From: Bdellovibrio bacteriovorus
GTDB taxonomy: Bacteria; Bdellovibrionota; Bdellovibrionia; Bdellovibrionales; Bdellovibrionaceae
DNA: 64,000 nt
Direction of reading: 5' to 3'
Assembly: GCF_001592745.1 (NCBI RefSeq)
Contig: NZ_LUKD01000008.1
Coordinates: forward strand, 425,545 to 489,544
Part shown: piece after piece, positions 24,591 to 33,767 of the stretch
Layout: each line of letters begins with the position of its first letter
Numbering within the stretch: the first letter of the stretch is position 1
Program-made: the position numbers and the translations under genes
Notes under the pieces: model-generated
What the model was told of the DNA's origin: nothing
The model's input: the letters and a program-made list of their open reading frames with translations, nothing else
Databases searched by the model: none

Positions 24591-25067
24591 TCAGTGACTC
24601 ATTTCATAAGTACCAACAAGATCGGCTTCACCCAAAATATGACCTTTCATGGCCTTCAACAAATCCTCTTTGGTAAGAATGCCATTCTGAGGCAAGAACG
24701 TATTCAATGCATAAATTTTGTGGTGATAGTGATGCTTGCCAACTGGAGGGCAGGGGCCGCGGTAGCCTTCAGCCTTCCAGTCGTTTTGCACTTCTTGAGT
24801 TTCTTCCGGAAAGTCATGAAAGTTTTCAGGCAGCGCATGAATTTCTGCGGGAATATTATACACCACCCAATGCACCCAAGTTCTTTTTGGAGCTGAAGGA
24901 TCTGGAGCGTCGGGATCATCCACGATGATCGCATAACTTTTCGTACCTTGAGGTGCTCCATACCATTCGAGTGGCGGCGACATATCATCGCCTTCGCAAG
25001 TGTACTGTTTAGGAATCTCGCCGTTGTTTTCAAAAACAGGCGAGCTTAAGGTGAAATCAGTTTGCAT
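24591..25067 (-). CDS. YbhB/YbcL-type PEBP (Raf-kinase-inhibitor-like) protein
   Basis: A 158-residue protein with the bacterial PEBP motifs: FTLSSPVF, the conserved YTCEGDDMSPPLEWYG, DDPDAPDPSAPKRTWVHWVVYNI, GYRGPCPPVGKHHYHHKIYAL. PEBPs bind phosphate-like anions and lipids; the bacterial role is unclear. GGAGG precedes the ATG at 25067 by six bases, which decides this start over one ten codons upstream. It is adjacent, with no gap, to the amidinotransferase-type gene. Confidence 0.93.
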   Translation of the reverse strand: MQTDFTLSSPVFENNGEIPKQYTCEGDDMSPPLEWYGAPQGTKSYAIIVDDPDAPDPSAPKRTWVHWVVYNIPAEIHALPENFHDFPEETQEVQNDWKAEGYRGPCPPVGKHHYHHKIYALNTFLPQNGILTKEDLLKAMKGHILGEADLVGTYEMSH

Positions 25068-25129
25068 AAGTGACCTCCAAAAAAATAGGGAAGCCATCCC
25101 CCTATAGAACGACTCCCCTATCTATTGAA

Positions 25130-25315
25130 TTAAACTTTGCCAGGATGCTGTGGGTTCTGATGGGTTTTTTCCATTTTGTCTCCAGCATCGTGGATTTTTT
25201 GACCCACTTTCGGAGCACCCATATCAGAAATTTTACGTCCTGCTTTTTCAAGGCTTTCACCTACTTTGTCAGCGAAAGAATCTCTTTTAGAGCCTGGTTT
25301 ATTCATTTCAGCCAT
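25130..25315 (-). CDS. Small hydrophilic stress-type protein
   Basis: A 61-residue, highly charged protein without membrane segment (MAEMNKPGSKRDSFADKV at the start, repeating KVGxxLxxAG / KVGQKIHDAG units). The perfect AAGGAGG four bases before the ATG supports it as a real, well-translated gene. Hydrophilic repeat character recalls CsbD- and LEA-like stress proteins, but it is not a clear member of either. It lies in a run of minus-strand genes with similarly strong ribosome binding sites. Confidence 0.75.
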   Translation of the reverse strand: MAEMNKPGSKRDSFADKVGESLEKAGRKISDMGAPKVGQKIHDAGDKMEKTHQNPQHPGKV

Positions 25316-25409
25316 ACAGCCTCCTTTTTATTTATTATCTCACTTTCAGTTCGCTCCTAAAATCACCGATGTGCGAAACTTGTGCTCACACACGAAGAAA
25401 GAAAACAAA

Positions 25410-25835
25410 TTACTGGCTTAAGTCGCGATCCTTTTTGCGAGGTTTTTGATGAGTCGCTAGATACTCGTCCGTTTTGGCGGCGACTTCTTCAATGCCTCCG
25501 GGAGTGTATTTAAAAGATGCTCCCAATTCCGTTTGCGGGCTGTCTTCAGCTCCTTGATTTTGATAGCCGTGCAAAGAAGCGTCCAGCGCATCAGCGGCGC
25601 GATCCATTTGTTCCTTCACATCTACTTCACCACGCATGAAATCTCCCGGCTCATCTTCGAGGGGTTCATAGGAACGTGTTTTAGCACCTAAGTTTTCATC
25701 ATCGGGACGAAGATTGCTTTTATTGGTCAAATCCTGATCGTTCAGAATTTCGTTTTCGTCGCGTGTGTTTTCCGAAGGTTCGCCACGGGAAATTTGCGTG
25801 AATTCGGGGATGGGGGTGCGATCTCTGTCAACCAT
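25410..25835 (-). CDS. Acidic hydrophilic protein of unknown function
   Basis: A 141-residue protein rich in Asp, Glu, Asn and Gln with no hydrophobic core, so probably partly disordered. AGGAGG lies six bases before the ATG. I do not recognise it. It sits nine bases after the membrane-protein gene at 25845-26348 on the same strand and is likely co-transcribed with it and with the 61-residue protein. Confidence 0.75.
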   Translation of the reverse strand: MVDRDRTPIPEFTQISRGEPSENTRDENEILNDQDLTNKSNLRPDDENLGAKTRSYEPLEDEPGDFMRGEVDVKEQMDRAADALDASLHGYQNQGAEDSPQTELGASFKYTPGGIEEVAAKTDEYLATHQKPRKKDRDLSQ

Positions 25836-25844
25836 GGAAACCTC

Positions 25845-26348
25845 CTATTTCGCCAGCACTGGATTTCTTCTTCCATCCAGCATTGTTGATCCTCGGCGAC
25901 GCAGTTCTTGTTCTGCGTAACCCAAGCTAATGCCCCAAACAATGTGGGAAGCAAACATCATAAAATTTCTTTTCTTAGTCATATTCGGTGCCGATGTTGA
26001 AAGACCCATGCTGGGAATTAAGCCGTAATAACTTGCAAGCCACACGCCCACTCCAAAAAGACTTCCTTTGATCACAGGATTCCCCGGAAGTTTCGAAGCA
26101 AGTATTGCATACACGGCGCCTGCCGCAGCTCCGTAACCGAAATGGGACACCATTGTGAACATCTGTTGCTGCTGCGATGTCAGATTTTTTGCGAGGCCTG
26201 TTTTTTCACCGATCTCTCGGCTTAAAAGGGCTGGAGGAAGCGGAGCCTTTTGTAAAAAGGGCAGACTTTTAAAAGCCTGAAAAAGAGAAATCGTCATCGA
26301 ACTTGTTGCCATAACTCCGGCCCAAAGACCACGAAGCAGTGTGTTCAT
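25845..26348 (-). CDS. Small membrane protein, DUF1440/YagU-like
   Basis: A 167-residue protein with several hydrophobic helices (LWAGVMATSSMTISLFQ, HFGYGAAAGAVYAILASKL, GSLFGVGVWLASYYGLIPSMG, FASHIVWGISLGYAEQ). The G-x-x-A-T-x-x-M-T opening and the conserved H in FASHIVWG resemble the YagU/DUF1440 family of inner-membrane proteins linked to acid or envelope stress. The frame runs on to 26531, but AAGGAGG six bases before 26348 and the promoter at 26373-26378 fix the start. Confidence 0.8.
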   Translation of the reverse strand: MNTLLRGLWAGVMATSSMTISLFQAFKSLPFLQKAPLPPALLSREIGEKTGLAKNLTSQQQQMFTMVSHFGYGAAAGAVYAILASKLPGNPVIKGSLFGVGVWLASYYGLIPSMGLSTSAPNMTKKRNFMMFASHIVWGISLGYAEQELRRRGSTMLDGRRNPVLAK

Positions 26349-26372
26349 AGATGCCTCCTTATTACCAACCTC

Positions 26373-26378
26373 ATTATA
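26373..26378 (-). promoter_or_regulatory. -10 element of the small stress-gene cluster
   Basis: A perfect TATAAT on the minus strand, 24 bases upstream of the ATG at 26348. The -35 position is weak, which could indicate an activator or another sigma factor. It would drive 26348 and the genes to its left. Confidence 0.5.
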
Positions 26379-26531
26379 GAGGATTTCAGAGGAGATGATC
26401 CTAAGAACGCTCCTTTTCTGTCGGAGATCACAGCCACAGAGCCCTTTATCTAGGATTCTATGATGACTTTTTAATAAAAGTTTGCCATTCTGTTTGATGC
26501 CCTTTGCTCGGGTTAAAAAAAGGAATTCCAA

Positions 26532-29500
26532 GTGTTTTTAACGCCACTGACATTACTGCAAATTTCTCAGCTTCGTGACTCTGGAGAGCGTGTGCCATTC
26601 AGCGAGCGCGAGGCTTATGTCGATGGTTTAGGGCTTTTGGAAGATCAAGGTCTTGAAGGTTACGAGCTTCTTTCTAAAGACGAAGAGCCGTTACAACTTC
26701 TGCTGTTCTTTCACGATGCCCAGCTTAACAAGGGTGTTAAAGTTCGTATCGAAGAGATGAACTATCAGGGCGCCTTGAATTTTTCTTGCGAATTCTGCGC
26801 CCAACATTTTCCTAAACATGAAAACTGCGCACACAAGTGGGCGGCCTACGTCACTTTATGGCAGGCTTTGACTTTAAATGAAAACAAAGAAGAAAATCCG
26901 GTTCTGTTAAAGCTTGCGCAAGATCTTAAGTCGCCTCTTTTTTTAAGCCAGGGAAAAACGGCAGAGGCGCGCAATGCGATTCCTAAAGATTGCCAATTGG
27001 ATTCGTTAAGTTTGATTCTGGAAGATCATCCTCTTTTAAAAGGGTCTCCGCTAAATTCTTTTTTGGATAAAGACTTTAGCAAGTACCGCTTGCAGGACAT
27101 CAACAAAGAAAAAGAGCTTTTATCTCCGATGCTTTGGAATATGCCCGAGGTTTTTAGAAAAAAGCTCACCGCTTATTCGGATTTCTATCTCAATGAAGTG
27201 AATGAACAGAATCGTTTGGCGGGCATGATTCGCTATAACTTCAGTAACGGAATGCAAGTGAGTGCAAAAGATATTTTGCGTCATCCTTTGCATCGCGTGG
27301 TGCCTCGCCATCTTCTTCCGCAAAAAGCGTCACAAACATCTGCTTTTAATCAGTGGCCTTTGACTCAGCAAAAAGAACATCTTTTTGTCAGCCAAAATTT
27401 GCGGGAACTGGAAGAGGTTGTGCAGCAGCTTCTAAGCACCGTGGCAACCCAGCTTCGTCAAAAAAAGATAGATCTTTATTTGCAAACTAAGAGCACGAAT
27501 ATGCGTGCCTTGCAGATCAAAGATATTGAATTTGATCCTAGCACCGAGCTGGATTGGCGTTGCGAATTTGTCGAGCGGGACTATTTAGAATGTGATTTCA
27601 AGCTTGTCAGCGGAACGAAGAAAAACTTCCAGTTTTTTGAAACTGTCGCCCTGGACCCGGAAAGCGGAACTTTGATGGTGCACCCATGGCTTCGGGAGTG
27701 GAATCAGCTAGAAGAAGTTCTTTACAGTGTTTCTCAGGAAAATGTCACTTGGGTGCATCACCCCGGTGAAATGCCCATTGTGTCCGTTATCGGCGAACTC
27801 GAAGCAAAATCAGTTTTAAAATATCTGCGTTCTCGCCAAATCCCCACGAAGGTGACGGGGACATCGGTGACACTTTCACCGGGGCAAGGCCTTATAGCTT
27901 TGCAGTTGGACGACAAAGGCGAATTTTACGTTGAACATAAGGCGCGCATCAAGGGTCAGAAAGATTTATCTCGCAAGGGATTCACCCCACGAACGACCTT
28001 GTATCTTCAAGCGATGTCAGAGGGCTTGGCTTTTTTACTTAATGCCGATGCAAAAGATGTGGCGACACGAAGTCGTTTAAAACGCGACTGGGATTTAAAG
28101 CTCTTAAGGCACTTAGGAATTATCCAGTACTTAGTTTTCGAAATTTTGAATCACCACTTTGATGGTGGCACTTTGTCTGATGGACGAAAAGTCACTAAAG
28201 AAGAACTCTTCATGGCTTTGCACGAAAAGGTGCAGACTTTGTTGGTAAGTGGTTCAGGGCTTGTGTTAGCTCGAGACATGACACTGGAAGAGCTTTGTTC
28301 AAAACCAGTGCTTACAAATTTTGAAGATTTTGTTCGTAAAACTTTTGAAGTTCTAAATTCTTCTGAGTCTTTTTATTCAGACCAAGGAGAAGTGACTTTA
28401 GAGGGCCTGGTCGAGCGTGAATTCCGACTGATTTATGAAATGCTCAAAGAGTGGGCTATTTCTACGAATGGTGAAGCCTTTAAAAAATCTCGCACTTCCT
28501 TGTTATCAAAAATTTGGAGTGGTGACCCTGATGCCGATCCTTATTTGGCCAAAGGCACCTTCCATTTGCCGTCTGCGAAAAAAGATGTGCCCCATTTGCA
28601 CGAGACGCTAGAAACTTTCCAGGCTTTGATTCCTTTTGGATTTCAGATTTACTTCAACGGGCAACCTTTACAAGAGTTGCAGGAGGATGAATTTAAAGTC
28701 GACTTCATTCTTCAATCGGATGATGAAAAGCGCGACATCAATTGGTTTGAACTGAATCCGAAGTTCTTCTTGCGCGGTGAAGAGATCGATCCCATGAATA
28801 TGCGCAACTTCGGCAGCGGCGGCGTGATTGAGTATCAGGGAAAATTGTTCCTGGTACCTCGAAAGCAGATGCCATCTTTGCGTCGATTGGAAAACTTCTG
28901 GTTGAAGCTGCAAAAAGGCAAAAAGGATTCGGCGAAGAAAAGCATCGGCGATAAGGTGTATCAACTGCCAAGACATCAAGTCCTTGAGCTATTGGCTTTG
29001 CGGGCTTCTGGTGTGGGTATTCGTGGTGATGAAGAATGGAAAAAACTTTGCCTATTCTATGACAGCCTCGGACAAGAGAACCGTGAAATTCACATTCCAA
29101 AAACTATTAAAGCGCATCTTAAGCCTTATCAATTAAAGGGCGTGCAGTGGCTGCAAGATCTTTATCGTCTGCGCCTGGGCGCTTTGCTGGCCGATGACAT
29201 GGGTCTTGGAAAAACGTTGCAAACTTTGACCTTCCTTGAAGATTTGCGCACCAAAGAAGACTTGGGACAGGTTTTAATCGTGGTGCCTTCATCTTTGATC
29301 TTTAACTGGCAAAGCGAAGTGGAAAAGTTTGCTCCGGAATTGCCTTTCCGTGTTTTCACTTCTAAAGATCGAAACAACATCGGTAAAAAGCTAGAACTGA
29401 AAGAAGACGTCGTCGTTATTACGACCTATGGTCTTTTAATGGAAAACGAAGACTTCTTAAGTCAGTATCAATGGAAAGTTTTGATTTTTGATGAAGCTCA

Positions 29501-30530
29501 GAATTTAAAAAATATCACGACCAAACGTACAAGCTCTGCCAGAGCCCTTAATGCGAGATTTAAAATCTGTCTGACGGGAACGCCGATGGAAAACCACTAC
29601 GGCGAATTCTATTCTTTGGTGGATTTGTTGGTGCCAGGCAGTTTAGGTCGCCTTGAAGACTTCCGTCGTCAATTCGTCAATACGGAAATGGTGACTCGAG
29701 AAGAAATTGAAGATCTCAAATTAAAAATGAAGCCTTTGCTTTTGCGCCGGACGAAAAAAGAAATTTTAGATCAGCTTCCGGAAAAACAAGAAACGAAGGT
29801 GAGTATCGCCTTTGAAGACAGACAGCGCGAAATTTATAGAGATATCGCTTTATCATACAATCAGCGGGTTCAAGAAAGCTTATTGACTCAAGCCGAAGCC
29901 AGCGTGCAACTGCAAATGTTGACGGCACTTTTGCGTTTAAGACAAGCTTGTTCGGATCCCGCGGCTCTTCCAAATGTCAGATACGATCGTGTGCCACCGA
30001 AATTGGAAGCCCTTCAAGATTCTTTGCAAGAAGTTGTCGAATCCGGTGAAAGTGCTTTGGTGTTCACGCAGTTTATTCAAACTTTGGAACACACTGTGGA
30101 GTTGCTCAAGAAATCCAATATTCCGGTTTTTGCATTACATGGTGGAGTGCCGACAAAACAAAGACAAAAAATTTTAGCGGATTTCAACGCCACTAAAGGT
30201 GGTGCCGTCTTAGTTATGACCTTAAAAACGGGTGGGGTGGGCCTCAATCTGACGAAGGCCAGCTATGTCTTTCACTTAGAGCCTTGGTGGAATCCGTCTG
30301 TGGAAAACCAAGCCACAGACCGCGCGCATCGTTTAGGTCAAAATAAAGCGGTGCAAGTCTTCCGTTACATCATGCACGAGTCTTTGGAAGAAAAAATTGA
30401 ACTTCTCAAAGGCCGTAAAGACAAAAAGTTTCAGTCCTTGTTCTCAGCGGCGGAAACTGCTGGAGAATTAGGCCCAGGATCAGGTGCTTTAAGCAAAGAA
30501 GACTTCGATATTCTTCTGGGTTTAAAGTAG
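26532..30530 (+). CDS. Large SNF2-family helicase/ATPase with SWIM-like zinc finger
   Basis: A 1332-residue protein starting at GTG with AAGGA eight bases upstream. A zinc-binding motif CxxC...CxH (C86, C89, C99, H101) near the N-terminus is SWIM-like. After a long middle region, the SNF2 core occupies the last 470 residues: DDMGLGKT (K894, Walker A), DEAQ (987-990), LTGTPMENHYGE, RRTKKEILDQLPEK, VFTQF, LKTGGVGLNLTKA and a final HRLGQNKAVQVFRY. Such bacterial SNF2 proteins move along double-stranded DNA or displace proteins from it; the target is unknown. It is a single gene, divergent from the stress cluster. Confidence 0.94.
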   Translation: MFLTPLTLLQISQLRDSGERVPFSEREAYVDGLGLLEDQGLEGYELLSKDEEPLQLLLFFHDAQLNKGVKVRIEEMNYQGALNFSCEFCAQHFPKHENCAHKWAAYVTLWQALTLNENKEENPVLLKLAQDLKSPLFLSQGKTAEARNAIPKDCQLDSLSLILEDHPLLKGSPLNSFLDKDFSKYRLQDINKEKELLSPMLWNMPEVFRKKLTAYSDFYLNEVNEQNRLAGMIRYNFSNGMQVSAKDILRHPLHRVVPRHLLPQKASQTSAFNQWPLTQQKEHLFVSQNLRELEEVVQQLLSTVATQLRQKKIDLYLQTKSTNMRALQIKDIEFDPSTELDWRCEFVERDYLECDFKLVSGTKKNFQFFETVALDPESGTLMVHPWLREWNQLEEVLYSVSQENVTWVHHPGEMPIVSVIGELEAKSVLKYLRSRQIPTKVTGTSVTLSPGQGLIALQLDDKGEFYVEHKARIKGQKDLSRKGFTPRTTLYLQAMSEGLAFLLNADAKDVATRSRLKRDWDLKLLRHLGIIQYLVFEILNHHFDGGTLSDGRKVTKEELFMALHEKVQTLLVSGSGLVLARDMTLEELCSKPVLTNFEDFVRKTFEVLNSSESFYSDQGEVTLEGLVEREFRLIYEMLKEWAISTNGEAFKKSRTSLLSKIWSGDPDADPYLAKGTFHLPSAKKDVPHLHETLETFQALIPFGFQIYFNGQPLQELQEDEFKVDFILQSDDEKRDINWFELNPKFFLRGEEIDPMNMRNFGSGGVIEYQGKLFLVPRKQMPSLRRLENFWLKLQKGKKDSAKKSIGDKVYQLPRHQVLELLALRASGVGIRGDEEWKKLCLFYDSLGQENREIHIPKTIKAHLKPYQLKGVQWLQDLYRLRLGALLADDMGLGKTLQTLTFLEDLRTKEDLGQVLIVVPSSLIFNWQSEVEKFAPELPFRVFTSKDRNNIGKKLELKEDVVVITTYGLLMENEDFLSQYQWKVLIFDEAQNLKNITTKRTSSARALNARFKICLTGTPMENHYGEFYSLVDLLVPGSLGRLEDFRRQFVNTEMVTREEIEDLKLKMKPLLLRRTKKEILDQLPEKQETKVSIAFEDRQREIYRDIALSYNQRVQESLLTQAEASVQLQMLTALLRLRQACSDPAALPNVRYDRVPPKLEALQDSLQEVVESGESALVFTQFIQTLEHTVELLKKSNIPVFALHGGVPTKQRQKILADFNATKGGAVLVMTLKTGGVGLNLTKASYVFHLEPWWNPSVENQATDRAHRLGQNKAVQVFRYIMHESLEEKIELLKGRKDKKFQSLFSAAETAGELGPGSGALSKEDFDILLGLK

Positions 30531-30580
30531 CGGTATTTTTTATTTGACTAAAGAACCTGTTCTGCGCGAAGTTGCCAGGC

Positions 30581-30666
30581 AACTAGGGGTGCTAGCGACC
30601 ATGGGGGTTGCTGGCTGAGAATGACCCTTTGAACCTGATAGAGATAATGCTCGCGCAGGGAAGGTT
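30581..30666 (+). ncRNA. TPP (thiamine pyrophosphate) riboswitch
   Basis: The thi-box consensus is present in order: AGGGGTGCT (30585-30593), CTGAGA (30615-30620), ACCCTTTGAACCTGAT (30624-30639), GATAATGC (30643-30650) and GCAGGGAA to 30662. The closing helix pairs AACT (30581-30584) with GGTT (30663-30666). That helix contains or abuts the ribosome binding site of the ATG at 30667, so TPP would shut off translation start directly. Confidence 0.95.
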
Positions 30667-32781
30667 ATGAATAAGATATCGATGCTGGCGTTCGCCGGTT
30701 TTTTGACGCTCTTTTTTTCCACAAACTCATTTGCTAATGAAACGACGACGACCACTCTGTCAGAGTCGACTCTTTCTTCCGTTATGATTTCAGACAGTCA
30801 AGTGGCGGATTCAGAAGTCAGTGGTTTCTTTGACGTATCGGTCAAAGAACTGCCAGCCTCGCTGCATATTCTATCTGCCAAGAAATTAGAAGAAAACAAT
30901 GTGCAAAGGCTTTCAGAGATCACCACTTTAGATGCCTCGGCGTCTGATTCCTACAATGCCGCTGGGTACTGGGACGCGCTTTCCATCCGCGGCTTTACTT
31001 TGGATAATCGCACGAGCTATTTACGCGAAAATCTTCCCATCAACGCAGAGACTTTTATCGCTCTAGAGAATAAAGAACAAATCGATATCTTAAAGGGCTT
31101 AAGTGGGGCTCAAGTCGGAGTGTCAAGTCCGGGTGGTGTAGTGAACTACAAGGTGAAAAGACCCACCATCAAAGATTTGCGTGCAGTGAAGATGCAAGTC
31201 GGCGAGCAGGGAAGTTTTTTAACGGCGGCTGACGTTGGCGGAAGATTTTCTTCGGCCCCTCAGTTTGGTTACCGAGTGAACCTGGCTCAAGAAAATCTGG
31301 CGCCGGAATTAGAAAATGCAAAAGGCAGCCGTTCTTTGGTTTCTTTTTCGGGTGATTGGAACTTGTCTTCGGCAAGCCTTTTACAGACGGAAGTGGAGTG
31401 GTCTCGCCGTTCCCAACCCAGTCAGGCGGGTTTTAGTCTTTTAGGAAATAGACTTCCGGATCCGGTGAATCCACGACTGAATTTGAACAATCAAGAATGG
31501 ACTCAACCCGTGGTCTTTGAAGGAGTTGCCGGAAGCGTCGGATTAAAGCACAGTTTCAGCTCTTCTTGGAATCTTCAAGCAGTTGCCGGTTTCCAGAATC
31601 TTGTCACGGATGATCGCTTGGCTTATCCGTACGGGTGTTCAGCCGAAAATAACTACGATCGCTATTGCTCTGATGGAACTTACGATCTTTATGATTTTCG
31701 CAGTGATGACGAAAAGCGTGCGACTTATTCTGGAAAAGTGTCTTTCGATGGAGTGCTGCAAACGGCTGCGCTCACTCACAAGGTCAGTGTGGGAGTCATG
31801 ACCGCAAATCAACAAACCCGCGTGCAAAAACAAGCTTACAACTATGTGGGTGTGGGAAATGTCGAAGGCACGGCTCAGCTTCCTCAAGACCCTGCACTGA
31901 CAGATGAAGGAACGAATCGCGATTCGACAACAACAGATGTTTTTATTTTTGATAATCTTAAATACGAAAATTGGAATCTATGGTTGGGCTTACGCCACAG
32001 CATGATTAATCGCGAAAGCATCCGCACGGATGGCAGCCGGGCGGTGTCGCACGATCAGGCCTTCACTTTACCTTGGTTTGCGCTCTCGTATGATTTTGAA
32101 AAACTCATAGCTTATGCCAGCGTCGCTCAAGGTGTGGAATCTTTCGTGACCCCGAACAAAGTGGACTACACGCGTGCTGGCGAGTATGTTCCCGATGTGA
32201 TCAGTCATCAATATGAAGTGGGCCTTCATGGAAACGAAGAAAACACCTGGTTTGTTACGGTCTTTCACATTGACCGACCTTTGATTCTGGATCAAAAGCC
32301 CTTATACCAAGTCGATGGAACGGCTGAACATCAAGGGCTTGAGTTGGGTGGTGAATACCGCCTTTCCAAATGGCTTCTTGAGGGAAGCGCCATGGTTCTT
32401 AAAGCCCGTCGTAAAGATGCAAGTGTGGCAGAGAATCTTAATGATAAAAATCCGATCAATGTTCCTAGTCACACGTTGCGTGCGCAAGCGTCGTACCTAG
32501 TTTCCGACATCAAGGGTCTGACACTTAACACGCGCTTAGTGCAAGAAGGTTCCCGCGCTGTGACCGCCGACAATACTGTGACGTTACCGACGTGGACTCG
32601 CTGGGATGTGGGCGCCTCTTACAACACGGCTATCGCGGATGTGAAAACTCAGTGGCGCGTTTCCGTGGATAATGTCCTGGATACACGCTACTGGAAAGAA
32701 TCACCTGAACAGTACGGGCACTTGTATCTATATCCAGGGCAGGCAAGAACTTTTTGGTTAAGTCTGCAAGCCGCACTTTAA
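30667..32781 (+). CDS. TonB-dependent receptor under TPP riboswitch control, probable thiamine-compound uptake
   Basis: A 704-residue outer-membrane receptor: a signal peptide (to about residue 24), a plug domain (about 55-160, with LSIRGFTLDNRT, LENKEQIDILKGLSGAQVGVSSPGGVVNYKVKRP in split form), and a 22-strand barrel ending in ARTFWLSLQAAL. By itself it resembles siderophore receptors, but the TPP riboswitch immediately upstream indicates thiamine or a precursor as ligand; riboswitch-linked TonB receptors for thiamine are known in Bacteroidetes. No thiamine ABC transporter is adjacent. In a predator it could import vitamin released from prey; that is inference. Confidence 0.93.
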   Translation: MNKISMLAFAGFLTLFFSTNSFANETTTTTLSESTLSSVMISDSQVADSEVSGFFDVSVKELPASLHILSAKKLEENNVQRLSEITTLDASASDSYNAAGYWDALSIRGFTLDNRTSYLRENLPINAETFIALENKEQIDILKGLSGAQVGVSSPGGVVNYKVKRPTIKDLRAVKMQVGEQGSFLTAADVGGRFSSAPQFGYRVNLAQENLAPELENAKGSRSLVSFSGDWNLSSASLLQTEVEWSRRSQPSQAGFSLLGNRLPDPVNPRLNLNNQEWTQPVVFEGVAGSVGLKHSFSSSWNLQAVAGFQNLVTDDRLAYPYGCSAENNYDRYCSDGTYDLYDFRSDDEKRATYSGKVSFDGVLQTAALTHKVSVGVMTANQQTRVQKQAYNYVGVGNVEGTAQLPQDPALTDEGTNRDSTTTDVFIFDNLKYENWNLWLGLRHSMINRESIRTDGSRAVSHDQAFTLPWFALSYDFEKLIAYASVAQGVESFVTPNKVDYTRAGEYVPDVISHQYEVGLHGNEENTWFVTVFHIDRPLILDQKPLYQVDGTAEHQGLELGGEYRLSKWLLEGSAMVLKARRKDASVAENLNDKNPINVPSHTLRAQASYLVSDIKGLTLNTRLVQEGSRAVTADNTVTLPTWTRWDVGASYNTAIADVKTQWRVSVDNVLDTRYWKESPEQYGHLYLYPGQARTFWLSLQAAL

Positions 32782-32821
32782 CATATCGCTCTTTTTTCAG
32801 CGCAGCCTTATAATCAATGAC

Positions 32822-33328
32822 ATGAAAATCTTCACTGTAGGTTATGAAGGCTGCGATATTGATGAGTTCACAGAGGGGCTCAAGGAAAAAGGTGTCACCC
32901 ACGTCGTGGATGTACGAAAAAATCCATTAAGTCGTAAGCGTGGTTTTTCGAAGAAAAAGCTAGCAGAAGAACTTGCGAAAAAAGACATTGCCTACACACA
33001 TATGCCCGGCCTCGGTGTGCCAACGCTGTGGCGTAAGCAAGCAAAGACCCATTTAATCACGAGGGAAAAAATGTTTCGTGATTACGTAAAAAAGGTCTTA
33101 CCGAAGCAGCAAGAAGAAATTCTGCAGCTTTTAAAGCTGGGAAAGAAGAAAGGTCTGACACTTTTATGCTATGAAGCCGACGCTTCAGACTGTCATCGGC
33201 GTTATGTGGCGGAAGAAATGGATCGCCATCAAAAAGGCAAACTCAAGATCGAAAACTTAGTACTTAAAGATCAAGAGGGAATCTTTCTTTTCAATATCGG
33301 GAAGAGGGGCCGAGCCTCTTCCGCCTAG
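32822..33328 (+). CDS. DUF488 domain protein
   Basis: A 168-residue protein with the DUF488 signature: IFTVGYEG at the start, VVDVRKNPLSRKRGFSKK, YTHMPGLGVP, and a C-terminal LLCYEADASDCHRRYVAEE with the conserved Cys and His. The function of the family is not established; structure predictions suggest a nucleic-acid or phosphate-related enzyme. The end overlaps the convergent SRPBCC gene by four bases. Confidence 0.9.
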   Translation: MKIFTVGYEGCDIDEFTEGLKEKGVTHVVDVRKNPLSRKRGFSKKKLAEELAKKDIAYTHMPGLGVPTLWRKQAKTHLITREKMFRDYVKKVLPKQQEEILQLLKLGKKKGLTLLCYEADASDCHRRYVAEEMDRHQKGKLKIENLVLKDQEGIFLFNIGKRGRASSA

Positions 33329-33753
33329 TCATCCAAATAGGATTTCAGTTCTTTGAGGTGATAGTTCCATCCCACTTTGAAATCTTTCATCGTCGAAGAC
33401 CTTAAAGCTTCAGGAAGGGTGTCCCAGCCTTCGTGTTTCACGGTCAGGGTGCGAACAGATCCCTTATCTTCGATAATAAAAGAACATTGTGTGTTGGCGT
33501 TCTTGGGCCAATTTTTTTCTTTCCACGTGAACGAGATCAGTTTTTCATTTTTAACGGCGGTGACTTTGCCGGAAGCCAATTGCTTTTCGCCTTCGTCATT
33601 TTCCCAAGGTTCTTTAAATGAGCCGCCGACTTTGGCTTGCAAGACCACGTCATCACTCCACCAGTTTTCTAATTCTGTGGAATCAGTAAGGGCTTTCCAA
33701 ATCCAGGCAGCGGGAGCTTTTATGCTGACAGAAAGTTCAATGATGTCTTTCAT
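33325..33753 (-). CDS. SRPBCC (AHSA1-type) protein
   Basis: A 142-residue protein of the START/Bet v1-like fold. The opening IIELSVSIKAPAAWIWKAL, the WW-DDV turn and VTAVKNEKLISFTWKEKNWP match the AHSA1-type SRPBCC group, small binding proteins or co-chaperones. AAAGG precedes the ATG. It follows hflX by 14 bases on the same strand and may be co-transcribed with it. Confidence 0.88.
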   Translation of the reverse strand: MKDIIELSVSIKAPAAWIWKALTDSTELENWWSDDVVLQAKVGGSFKEPWENDEGEKQLASGKVTAVKNEKLISFTWKEKNWPKNANTQCSFIIEDKGSVRTLTVKHEGWDTLPEALRSSTMKDFKVGWNYHLKELKSYLDD

Positions 33754-33767
33754 GGTGAAACCTTTCG

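Noticed and set aside
26349-26531. 61-codon extension of the YagU-like membrane protein
   Set aside because: It runs through the promoter -10 and an AAGGAGG site sits directly before the ATG at 26348.
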